NCBI GenBank assembly: GCA_947302715.1
Contig: CAMYVY010000007.1
Coordinates: forward strand, 1-64,000
From: an uncultured Clostridia bacterium
Lineage (GTDB): Bacteria > Bacillota > Clostridia > Peptostreptococcales > Anaerovoracaceae
Reading direction: 5' to 3'
Length of the DNA: 64,000 bases
The position numbers and the translations under genes are program-made. The notes beneath the pieces were generated by a model. That model was not told the DNA's origin and did not search any database. It was given only the letters and a program-made list of their open reading frames with translations. This document shows positions 1 through 7,382 of the stretch, one piece after another. The stretch's first letter is position 1. Each line of letters starts with the position of its first letter.

Positions 1-124
1 GAATTATCTATTTTAGGGGTGATTACAATGGAACAGTTACTGCAAAACCATCTCTACGTTCCCGATTAATTCTTCCCATACTTTATGCAAATACCTCCAC
101 AAACAGAACAAATACATGCTTCAT
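1..124 (-). pseudogene. Decayed IS1249-type transposase, N-terminal remnant
   Basis: Read on the minus strand from an ATG at 124, this stretch aligns to the N-terminal zinc ribbon of the intact transposase next to it. Both begin MKHV and share a Cys-x2-Cys ... Cys-x2-Cys pattern, an SG..RW..C core and a TPKIDN segment. One base is lost after the fourth codon and two in-frame stops follow (after GKN and after SGT), so it cannot be expressed. It runs off the left window edge, so how much of the gene survives is unknown. It lies in the same orientation as the intact copy and appears to be the older element into which that copy inserted. Confidence 0.8.
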
Positions 125-136
125 AATAGGGTTATA

Positions 137-1379
137 GGACAAAAAGCGTTGATGGCTAATCCCAATAGATTGGATAATTCGATGACCTATGAAGCTCACC
201 CCAAACAACTGCATCGCCCCACTTAGGAATAGAAGAATCCTTCTTTTCATGAGCAGTCATTCTTCTGTAGGTTTCAGCAATGCTTTTGTCCGTCGGCATA
301 ACCTTAAGTATTTCAGTAGCAGAAAGCGGTCTTGGTGAATGCATATAGCACCACCAAAAGACCGCTTTTATTCTTCGCTCTATTGAGAGCCCTCTATGAT
401 CTCGGAGCATTGCTCTTAGCCTAGAATTAATACCTCCTTCAATTCGGTTAGTGGTTGAAGGAATATTGTCAATCTTTGACCGTAATGATTCGTCTAAGTA
501 TGTAAACATTGTTTCGTCTTTCAGGAGCCTCAAAATAGATTTCTGAGCCTTAATAAGCCTCTCGTGTGTTGGCCTTTTGTTCCCATTTTCATCGATGGTC
601 ATCTGTTCTAAAAACTTCTGGTATTTCTCCATCCACGTCACAAATCTTCCTGTCCATTTATTTGCATTTTCATTTGTCTCAACATGTAGCAAATCCTTTG
701 CAAGCATATATAATTCAATGCCTGCCGGTGTTTTAGGTCTAGTTGTCGTGTAGCGTTTTATTTGAGAAAACACATGGAATAGACATCTTTGATGCTCTGC
801 CTTTGACCATGCTTTCTTTAGTGCTTTTGTAAAACCGCTCCCTCCGTCGGACACAACAATTTCCGGCTCTGCGATGCGCGACATTAGCGAAGTCCAAGCT
901 CCTGCATGCTCATACCGGCAAAGGTACCAACCAAGAACATATTTCTCATCGCAGCAAATTAAGATACAGGCTTTACGTCCAAGATAAATGCCATCTACAA
1001 AAATCACATCACTTTTGGTTTCAATTAGAGGTGGCAAGGGCCATAGGTTCCAAAACTCTACGGTCTTTCTTCGGAAGGTTCTTCCTTCTCCTGGCATTTC
1101 TTTCTGAGTCTTTTTTCCGAATAGCCAATTAAGAAATACCTTTAATTGCTTGGCGGAGTTGTCAATCTTGGGCGTAAACGTAATTGAACATGTTCTACAA
1201 CTCCACCTTTGTGAACCCGATTTATTCCTACCGTTCCTAACAGATTCTCCTTTGCAAATTGGACAAATTACATGCTTCATAAACTCTTCCTCCAGAAATA
1301 CTGTTTCTAAGGAAGATATAACACTATTTACCATTGAAATTTCAATGCTTTCAAGCATTTTTATCAACGCTTTTTGTCC
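137..1379 (-). mobile_element. Intact IS1249-type insertion sequence (IS256 group)
   Basis: The element holds one transposase gene bounded by inverted ends: ggacaaaaagcgttgat at 137-153, three bases after the stop codon, and its reverse complement at 1363-1379. A further copy of the right end, extended to a perfect 21-bp match with 133-153, lies at 1451-1471. I read that one as the surviving end of an older element. No clear target duplication is visible: the flanks, read on the minus strand, are tatagggt and tataaccc, sharing only TATA. The ends and gene are undamaged, so it may be mobile. Confidence 0.75.
156..1280 (-). CDS. IS1249 family transposase
   Basis: This DDE-type transposase would cut and join the ends of its IS. 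The product is about 374 residues if it starts at the ATG at 1280, which has GGAGGAAGAG just upstream and begins MKHVICPICKG. An ATG at 1367 extends the frame but lacks a comparable ribosome site. A zinc ribbon (CPIC ... CRTC) occupies the first 35 residues. Candidate catalytic acids lie in VDGIYLGRK, VVSDGGSGF and NRIEGGINSR. The LGRKACILICCDE and GWYLCRYE blocks are typical of the IS1249 group of IS256-like transposases. The full length is preserved with no frameshift, unlike the remnant at 1-124. Confidence 0.93.
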   Translation of the reverse strand: MKHVICPICKGESVRNGRNKSGSQRWSCRTCSITFTPKIDNSAKQLKVFLNWLFGKKTQKEMPGEGRTFRRKTVEFWNLWPLPPLIETKSDVIFVDGIYLGRKACILICCDEKYVLGWYLCRYEHAGAWTSLMSRIAEPEIVVSDGGSGFTKALKKAWSKAEHQRCLFHVFSQIKRYTTTRPKTPAGIELYMLAKDLLHVETNENANKWTGRFVTWMEKYQKFLEQMTIDENGNKRPTHERLIKAQKSILRLLKDETMFTYLDESLRSKIDNIPSTTNRIEGGINSRLRAMLRDHRGLSIERRIKAVFWWCYMHSPRPLSATEILKVMPTDKSIAETYRRMTAHEKKDSSIPKWGDAVVWGELHRSSNYPIYWD

Positions 1380-1602
1380 ACCCTATATCTTCTTTTAAAA
1401 AAGATAAAACCGCCATAACTCTTGAAATTTCAATCGTTACAACGGTTTTTATCAACGCTTTTTGTCCTATAAGCCCCTTTTTAGGCATCAAAGTCTTGAA
1501 AAATCGGGGTTTATCCGTTTTACTTAAGTAGTGGTAAACATCAAAAGGGACGGTCGTTTGACCGTCCCTAATTGATTTTTGGATTAATGCTTTTGCATTA
1601 GC
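1281..1602. other. IS leader duplication and intergenic region
   Basis: No gene is seen here. Two related 46-bp segments, 1334-1379 and 1422-1467, both start ttgaaatttcaat and end atcaacgctttttgtcc. The first is the leader and right end of the intact IS. The second is the equivalent part of the older, interrupted IS. The distance from IS end to transposase ATG is 99 nt in the intact copy. It is about 100 nt in the old copy when 1380-1467 is joined to 125-136. The stretch ends with a terminator hairpin at 1546-1569. Confidence 0.7.
1546..1569 (-). terminator. Rho-independent terminator of the LPXTG-like gene
   Basis: A perfect 10-bp stem (agggacggtc / gaccgtccct) closes a four-base loop. On the minus strand it is followed by TTTT. 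It lies about 35 bases past the stop codon of the gene ending at 1603. Confidence 0.75.
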
Positions 1603-2262
1603 TTATCTGGACTTGATTCTCTTTGCTGCTACGAGTGTCATAGCTGCGCCGAGTCCGAGCACCATGAATGTTCCCATGTTTTCAGCATCGCCTGTCTTTG
1701 GAACATTGGTTGCTGTCTTTGTTCCGGAATTAGTATTGGTGCTTGTATTGGTGTTTGTGTTAGTATTGGTGTTTGTGTTGTCGCTCGGCGTAGGTTTCGG
1801 ATCCGGTGTTGGATCTGGATCCGGTGTCGGTTCCGGATCTGGTGTCGGTTCCGGATCTGGTGTCGGTTCCGGATCTACGATCGGCTCCTGAGCTCCAGCC
1901 TGAACTGTTTCTGTATGAACGAGAGAACCGTTCACATAAACCTTTACTGTGTAAGTTCCTTCCTCTTCTGTCGAAATAGGAATGTTCAGTGTGCTTCCAC
2001 CAGCAAGTTCATCATTAAGATAAATGTTTACCAGGCCGTCGCTTTCATAGCTTCCGCTGATGTGTCCATCAGCAAATGTGAAATATGTAGGTTCTGCAGC
2101 CGGAGTTTCCTCAGCTGGAGTTTCACCTGTTGTATCCTCAGTTGTTGCTGGTGCTTCTGCGTCAGTAGCTTCAGCATCAGTTGCTGGCTCTTCTGCAAAT
2201 GCAGGTACAGCCATAAGCATCATGAGGAGTACGGCAAGTATAATTGTCGTAAACTTTTTCAT
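1603..2262 (-). CDS. LPXTG-like sortase-anchored surface protein
   Basis: This is a predicted wall-anchored surface protein of 219 residues with no known enzymatic domain. In order it has a signal peptide (residues 1-23, ending AFA), an acidic Ala/Glu/Thr stretch to about 58, a small beta-rich domain (about 60-123, containing ISGSY and YVNG), four Pro-Asp-Pro-Glu-type repeats, and an Asn-Thr run. The C-terminus is VPKTGD, a hydrophobic helix and a basic tail (KRIKSR), the layout of a class-A-type sortase signal. GGAGGT precedes the ATG. It follows the doubled-CxxC gene by 32 bases, so the two are probably co-transcribed. Its beta domain is also present in the CWB2 protein at 4458-5639. The binding partner is unknown. 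Confidence 0.8.
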   Translation of the reverse strand: MKKFTTIILAVLLMMLMAVPAFAEEPATDAEATDAEAPATTEDTTGETPAEETPAAEPTYFTFADGHISGSYESDGLVNIYLNDELAGGSTLNIPISTEEEGTYTVKVYVNGSLVHTETVQAGAQEPIVDPEPTPDPEPTPDPEPTPDPDPTPDPKPTPSDNTNTNTNTNTNTSTNTNSGTKTATNVPKTGDAENMGTFMVLGLGAAMTLVAAKRIKSR

Positions 2263-2294
2263 TGGTTTATACCTCCGTTATCCCAATACTTAGA

Positions 2295-4043
2295 TTAAGC
2301 CTTGTCGCCAGCGAGATAGTTGAACTCACCGCTGAGGTTTGCATCGGCATCATCTGTAAGTGCAACCTGTGTTTCAACAAGAGTTGCTCCTCTCGGTGTC
2401 ATTGCTCCACCAACACTGATTGTGAATGTTCCATCCTTCTCAGGAGTTACTGGAGCCATTGCTGCGTAAGCAAATGTGCTTCCGTCGGAGAGTTCATATA
2501 CCCAAGTTACACGACCGAATACTTCGCTCGGCTTGAATCCTTCTGCACTTCCTTCTGTGATTTCTACTTTTGCCTTTCCTGTGCCATCCTTTACAGCAGA
2601 TGCATCTACTGCAAATTCGCGCTCAACTACAACTGGCTTCTCATCTACAGGTGTAACATCGGATGTTCTTGGATCATCCTTTGTGATGAGCTCGTCTGTC
2701 TTTCCGCAAACTGAGCACTCACGGATATAGTATGCATATTCATTGTCGCCAGCACCGATCTGGTAGCGGAGAATCCAATCTCCCCATACGTGATCTCTTG
2801 CTGGAATTGGAACCTTCTTAAGTGCAGCATCGCCTTCAGCTGTGTGCTGAGCTTCTACTCCACCATCCTTGTAGTGTACGCAGTAGAAGTATGCTGTTGC
2901 GCTCTTTCCGCAATCTCCAAGGTCAAATACGCCATCCTTGAATGTATAAGGAACTGCCTTTCCATCCTTGTCAACAACCTTTGCAATTAATTCTGCCTTA
3001 GTTGTGTCATAAACGTGAGATCTTACAGGCTTTGTGATAACCTGATCTTCATGAACCTTGCCTTTACACTTCGGGCACTGCCATGTCTGATTTTCAGTGT
3101 AGCAGTTTACCAGTATAGATTCTACCATTACTCTCTGGTGATCTGGTTCCCATGCATTACCTGGATCAAATACCGGAATTTCCTGTTTCTGTTTGGATCC
3201 GCAGATTTTGCACCAACGAATTCTGGAGCCTTTTTCTTTACAGGTTTCTTCTTTTTCTACAACCCAACCATCCCAATCATGAGACCATTCCTTGGAAGCA
3301 TCATGTTTGATTGTAACATCCTTATGAGCAATTCCGCAACGGTCGCAGATGAAGTATGCCTTTCCATCTTTTACACATGTTGGCATCTGATCAATACCAA
3401 ATCCAATCCACTCGAAAAGGTCAGCATAATACTCTTCATAGTCTGCATAATCATCCGGAAGAGTTACTGCAACAACTGCATCCGGATCTGTAGTTACCTT
3501 TCCGTTTTTGTCGAGCAATTTTGCTCCTTCGATAGTAAGCTCGTTTCTAAACTTCTGAATAGGCATTACGTATGTATGACCAAGTTCATCGATGTCACGG
3601 CTATGGTTGTGATCAACTGTGCCGCAGATTAAGCAGTAATCATAAGCAATACCACCGTTAACACAATCAGATTCATCTTCAACGATTCCCCAAACTTCAT
3701 CCTTTGCTGCTACCGGATTTCCGGAAGCATCCAGGTCATACTCGGAATCCCAGTAATGTCCTGTTGCAGGAATAATTTCTTCATGCCAAATGCCCAGGGC
3801 TGCATGATTCGGTTCTAAGCAGTAAAATCTGTTAAACCCCGGCTCTGTGCACGTAGGATCCTGCGTCTCAAACGGGGTACCATTTACCTTGTGACTCTGA
3901 ACAACACCGTTTGCATCGGTATATGTCACAACCTTTTCATCATGATCCTCAACTGCGAAAGCAAGCATCGGCATACTTGTTACAACAAGCAATGCGATCA
4001 GAAGAGCTATCAGAGCACTATACCCCTTGAATGTTTTCTTCAT
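2295..4043 (-). CDS. Secreted protein with repeated Cys-CxxC zinc-ribbon-like motifs
   Basis: This 582-residue exported protein has a signal peptide ending near AFAVED. After it come six or seven degenerate repeats of one plan: a lone Cys, 7-11 residues, an aromatic residue and CxxCG (YCLICG, FICDRCG, RWCKICG, WQCPKCK, ECSVCG). Each is followed by a His-rich stretch such as GHYWD, GHTY or SHDWDGW. Similar doubled-CxxC repeats occur in surface proteins of many Clostridia, and metal binding is likely but not shown. The last 100 residues lack Cys. No wall anchor is visible, so attachment may depend on the LPXTG-like partner encoded 32 bases downstream. AGGAGGACAAG precedes the ATG. I do not assign a function. 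Confidence 0.75.
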   Translation of the reverse strand: MKKTFKGYSALIALLIALLVVTSMPMLAFAVEDHDEKVVTYTDANGVVQSHKVNGTPFETQDPTCTEPGFNRFYCLEPNHAALGIWHEEIIPATGHYWDSEYDLDASGNPVAAKDEVWGIVEDESDCVNGGIAYDYCLICGTVDHNHSRDIDELGHTYVMPIQKFRNELTIEGAKLLDKNGKVTTDPDAVVAVTLPDDYADYEEYYADLFEWIGFGIDQMPTCVKDGKAYFICDRCGIAHKDVTIKHDASKEWSHDWDGWVVEKEETCKEKGSRIRWCKICGSKQKQEIPVFDPGNAWEPDHQRVMVESILVNCYTENQTWQCPKCKGKVHEDQVITKPVRSHVYDTTKAELIAKVVDKDGKAVPYTFKDGVFDLGDCGKSATAYFYCVHYKDGGVEAQHTAEGDAALKKVPIPARDHVWGDWILRYQIGAGDNEYAYYIRECSVCGKTDELITKDDPRTSDVTPVDEKPVVVEREFAVDASAVKDGTGKAKVEITEGSAEGFKPSEVFGRVTWVYELSDGSTFAYAAMAPVTPEKDGTFTISVGGAMTPRGATLVETQVALTDDADANLSGEFNYLAGDKA

Positions 4044-4197
4044 TTCTCTTGTCCTCCTAAAAATAACTTTACTCCTATAATTTCTCGCAAATCGTTTAAT
4101 CTCTCATCCCTGCATACTTGCACCCCTATACGTCACCTTTCTCACCTAAATCGGTTTGGCACCGATTCATAGCAATGGAGTTACGAATAGGTGCACA

Positions 4198-4227
4198 AGT
4201 ATAGCGTGTGAGTACACAAAAAATCAA
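4198..4227 (-). promoter_or_regulatory. Candidate sigma-A promoter for the doubled-CxxC/LPXTG operon
   Basis: On the minus strand, TTGATT and TATACT are separated by 18 bases and lie about 155 bases upstream of the ATG at 4043. The -35 box is imperfect, so this is a candidate only. Confidence 0.4.
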
Positions 4228-4356
4228 AATTGCACAATTTGTATATCGTAAAAAGTATACCCCTGTGGTATTTATTTGTCAACACTTTTTCACATATTCG
4301 TCACAAACAATTTGCCACAGTTGATAACCTTTACAACCGTTGATTTAAGCCATTTC

Positions 4357-4386
4357 GGGGACGATTCCCAAGGGAGAATCGTCCCC
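4357..4386 (-). terminator. Hairpin at the end of the GH25-LDT-CWB2 operon
   Basis: An 11-bp stem (ggggacgattc / gaatcgtcccc) with an 8-base loop lies about 70 bases past the stop at 4458. The T-run (cccctttt) is on the plus-strand side and the minus-strand side lacks one. It may therefore act as a 3' stabiliser or a bidirectional element rather than a classic terminator. Confidence 0.5.
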
Positions 4387-4457
4387 TTTTCAAACTATCG
4401 TTTTTTGACTTTGTTTAGCCTTAATTCTGCCTGAACTATCTATTATCGGTTCGCGGC

Positions 4458-5639
4458 TTAGCCTACAATTGCCTTTGCCGTAGCATCAGAGATAACGAGC
4501 TTTCCGCCCATGATTACTGCACTACCCACGCCTGCACTCTTTGCATAAGCCGCTGCTGCGGAGTAATCCTTATCTGTCACGAGAAGAACCGGTGCATCAT
4601 ATGCAACGCCCAAAGGTCCGCCGGAAAGTCCATCCGGGAAGTTCTTACCGTAAGCAAGAACTACTGTGTCGACCTTGCTTCCGAAGTACTTCTTTGCTAC
4701 TTCAACTGATGTGTCAAAACGTGTTTGGCCCGCTACTCTCTCGGTTACGCCATATTTCTTAAGTCCTGTTTCTACGGCCTGAGAAACTGCGAATGTTCCG
4801 CCAACGATGTGAAAATCTGCGATGTCAAATTCTTCACCGCTAAGTGTTCCAAGATAGGACTTCTGAGCTGCTGTGAGGTCCTTACCTACCAGCATAATCG
4901 GCTTGCTTGCAGCGGATGCGGAAAGTGCATCGGCAAAGTTTGTTCCAGAGCATACCAGAATGTCACCGCTCTTTACGCCAGCTTCTCTCAGAATAGCGAG
5001 GTTGGTTCCGTATCTGTCCTGTCCTGCAAGTCTCTTTACCTTGAATCCTGCGCCGGAAAGAGATGTTTCAACATTCTTGGAAACTACGTATTCACCACCG
5101 AGGATGTATACCTGTCCGCCGGCCTTGAGGTCTGCCTTTACTTTGTCAATGGCCTGGGTCTCGGTGTTCTTGTTTACCAAGATGATTGGCGCACTTTTTA
5201 CTCCTGCCAAATATGTTCCGGAAAGTGCATCAGCAAAATTGTCGCCGTATGCAACGATTACAGTGTCAAACTTGCTTACGCCGAGCTTAACCTTTAGCGC
5301 ATCGGCAGCCGCAATTGATGTTCCGTATCTGTTCTGACCGGCTACACGTCTTACGGCCTTGATTGTATCGTTATATACTTCCTTACCATTAAGGTATGTT
5401 TTGATTTCATATGTAGCAGCAGGCATCTCTTTAGTGGTAATTGTGTTGGAACCGGTTAGTTCACCATTCACATAAGTGTTGATGCCTAGGGATTTGTCTT
5501 TCTTATATTCTTCTTCATCCATGTACGAACCGGAAATAACACCGGTATCGGAATCATAGGTATATTCTGCCGCGTATGCCGGAATTACCATAGACATAAT
5601 CAGTAGCATAGCAAGTAGAATTCTAGTTAATTTTTTCAT
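4458..5639 (-). CDS. CWB2 surface protein with N-terminal beta domain
   Basis: This 393-residue exported protein is held on the wall by three CWB2 (PF04122) repeats at about 96-190, 190-290 and 290-393. Each starts with a V.R.AGQ.R..TS/TN signature and contains NFADALS or NFPDGLS. A signal peptide ends at AYAAE. Between them, about 25-95, is a domain with ISGSY, INTYVNGEL and TYEIKTYLNG that matches the domain of the LPXTG-like protein at 1603-2262. There is no catalytic domain. GGAGGT precedes the ATG. It is the last gene of a three-gene CWB2 operon, 42 bases after the L,D-transpeptidase. In Clostridioides difficile, CWB2 modules bind an anionic wall polymer non-covalently; the same is inferred here. 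Confidence 0.88.
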   Translation of the reverse strand: MKKLTRILLAMLLIMSMVIPAYAAEYTYDSDTGVISGSYMDEEEYKKDKSLGINTYVNGELTGSNTITTKEMPAATYEIKTYLNGKEVYNDTIKAVRRVAGQNRYGTSIAAADALKVKLGVSKFDTVIVAYGDNFADALSGTYLAGVKSAPIILVNKNTETQAIDKVKADLKAGGQVYILGGEYVVSKNVETSLSGAGFKVKRLAGQDRYGTNLAILREAGVKSGDILVCSGTNFADALSASAASKPIMLVGKDLTAAQKSYLGTLSGEEFDIADFHIVGGTFAVSQAVETGLKKYGVTERVAGQTRFDTSVEVAKKYFGSKVDTVVLAYGKNFPDGLSGGPLGVAYDAPVLLVTDKDYSAAAAYAKSAGVGSAVIMGGKLVISDATAKAIVG

Positions 5640-5681
5640 AATCGCATTACCTCCTTAAACAATCGCTTGTTCATCTCTAAT

Positions 5682-7364
5682 CTATCGTTTTATCACTACT
5701 CTGGTCCAAACCGAGACCATGTTGAATAGTCTTGCCATTGATGCCTTGGGAACATTCACGCAGCCATGCGAACCGTTCCAGGTATAAATGCTTCCACCAA
5801 AGCTGCTTCTCCAGGTCGCATCGTGAATGCCGTATGCGTTTCCGATAAACGGCATCCAGTATGTCACGTAGGATGTGTAATCATCACCTACCAAAGGAAT
5901 CTTGCCATTCGGATCGTACTGCTTACCGAGCACATAATAGGTTCCTGTCGGTGTATCATTTGTCCCCCTATTTCCCGTAACTATGTTTGTCGTCAGCATT
6001 ATCACACCGCCTTCCACATAGTCCAGTGTCTGGTCGCTTATATCTATTACTATGGCAGTGCCATACGATGATACGTCTTGGCGGCGTCTAACCTCCGCCC
6101 TGCTGTCCTTGCTGATTATTCCGCCTGCGGTTGGAGTTATCGTATAGCCCGCCTCCGTGAACTTGGATGTTACCATAAGGCCATTACTGTTCACATAGAC
6201 ATATCCATTTCCGAATGCGTTCCAACCCGTTGTGAAAAGTTTGCTTGCCGCGGCGAGCTTGGTTGAAACTATGCTCGTGCCTCCGATTATCGTGGTCTTT
6301 GGCCTTCCCGCGGAAACCTGGAAATTGTAGGCCGTAGCGATATTAGATTTACCGCTTGTCAGAAGTATCGGGCACTTCATGGCATATGCCAGAGGACCCG
6401 CGCATATTCCGTCCGGATAATTATCTCCATAAACCAGCAAAATCTTCGAAGGCTTGCTTCCGAAAAATCTCTTCGCTATTTGAACCGCAGTCTCATATCT
6501 GTAGCTTCCGTAAACTCTGGAAACTGTTCCGTATTTACTGCAGTCAATTTCTATATTGCTTCCGAGCGCCTTGGTTCCGCCGATAATTGTGATATCTATA
6601 TTGCCGCGCTCGGACATATATACCATCTGATCAACGGTGAACATGTCGCCCGCAAGCAACATCGGAAGTCCAAGTGCTCCTGCAGAAAGGGAGTCCGCAT
6701 AGCTCTGTCCTGTGCAGACGATGAGCTTGTTGTTCAGTTCTCCCATATGCTGCTCCGCGTAGACCCTGTCAACTTCTCTCAGTATCAAGAGGTTCGTTTC
6801 GTATCTGTTCGCTCCTCCGAGTCTCGTCACTTGGAAGCCCTGTACGGGATCGAGTCCCTCTGCAAACCTGTCGGAAACAGCAAGGGCTCCACCCAAGATA
6901 TATACTGTTCCGCCGGGATTCAAGTTGTTGTTTATGTAGCTTACCGTTTCCGTAACCATTCCCTCATGAACGAGGATAATCGGTGCCTTTACCACTGCGG
7001 CAAGCGAGCTGCCCGAAAGCGCATCGGGATAATTGCTTCCTCTTGCGAGAATGATGGAATCGAATTTCTCAACTCCGAGTTCCTTCTTTAATGCATTAGC
7101 TATCTGAAACGAAGTTTGATACCTGTTGGCACCATCAATTCTATCTACGTTGGTTGCGGTCCTTTGAGCCTCCGCTCCGTAAACCTCGTATGTACCAGGT
7201 ACACTCGGTATGTCCGCAATCCCTGCATTTTCCACAATTTCCGGAATTACCGGAAATGCAGCAATCATTAGTGAAACTATAACCCAACTCGCAAATACTC
7301 TTTTAACAACAGCTTTCATCACTTTAACAATTCTTTCTTTTCTTTCTTTTTCAAATAAACTCAA
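5682..7364 (-). CDS. CWB2 protein with C-terminal L,D-transpeptidase (YkuD) domain
   Basis: This is a wall-bound enzyme predicted to make 3-3 peptide cross-links or attach proteins to peptidoglycan. Three CWB2 repeats span about residues 70-385. A linker follows (GNGYVYVNSNGLMV). The YkuD domain (about 440-560) has a TGTYYV block and the SHGCVNVP active-site motif, with His near 533 and Cys near 535. The start is uncertain: the open frame begins at a TTG at 7364, but an ATG at 7319 (MKAVVKRVFASW) puts the hydrophobic signal segment directly at the N-terminus. Neither has a strong ribosome site. It starts 18 bases after the GH25 gene, which suggests translational coupling. Pairing a muramidase and a cross-linker in one operon points to wall remodelling. 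Confidence 0.9.
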   Translation of the reverse strand: MSLFEKERKERIVKVMKAVVKRVFASWVIVSLMIAAFPVIPEIVENAGIADIPSVPGTYEVYGAEAQRTATNVDRIDGANRYQTSFQIANALKKELGVEKFDSIILARGSNYPDALSGSSLAAVVKAPIILVHEGMVTETVSYINNNLNPGGTVYILGGALAVSDRFAEGLDPVQGFQVTRLGGANRYETNLLILREVDRVYAEQHMGELNNKLIVCTGQSYADSLSAGALGLPMLLAGDMFTVDQMVYMSERGNIDITIIGGTKALGSNIEIDCSKYGTVSRVYGSYRYETAVQIAKRFFGSKPSKILLVYGDNYPDGICAGPLAYAMKCPILLTSGKSNIATAYNFQVSAGRPKTTIIGGTSIVSTKLAAASKLFTTGWNAFGNGYVYVNSNGLMVTSKFTEAGYTITPTAGGIISKDSRAEVRRRQDVSSYGTAIVIDISDQTLDYVEGGVIMLTTNIVTGNRGTNDTPTGTYYVLGKQYDPNGKIPLVGDDYTSYVTYWMPFIGNAYGIHDATWRSSFGGSIYTWNGSHGCVNVPKASMARLFNMVSVWTRVVIKR

Positions 7365-7382
7365 ACATAAACTGATGGATAC

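Larger units (their letters stand above)
4044..4457. other. Intergenic region between surface operons
   Basis: No gene is supported in these 414 bases. From right to left on the minus strand it holds the 3' hairpin of the CWB2 operon (4357-4386), an AT-rich stretch, a promoter candidate (4198-4227) and a leader of about 150 bases for the doubled-CxxC gene. A small stem (aatcgg 4149-4154 with ccgatt 4162-4167) sits in that leader. I could not match it to a known riboswitch class. Confidence 0.6.

Noticed and set aside
4080..4260. Possible riboswitch in the leader of the doubled-CxxC gene
   Set aside because: A small stem exists, but I could not match the conserved cores of c-di-GMP, T-box, cobalamin or SAM riboswitches.
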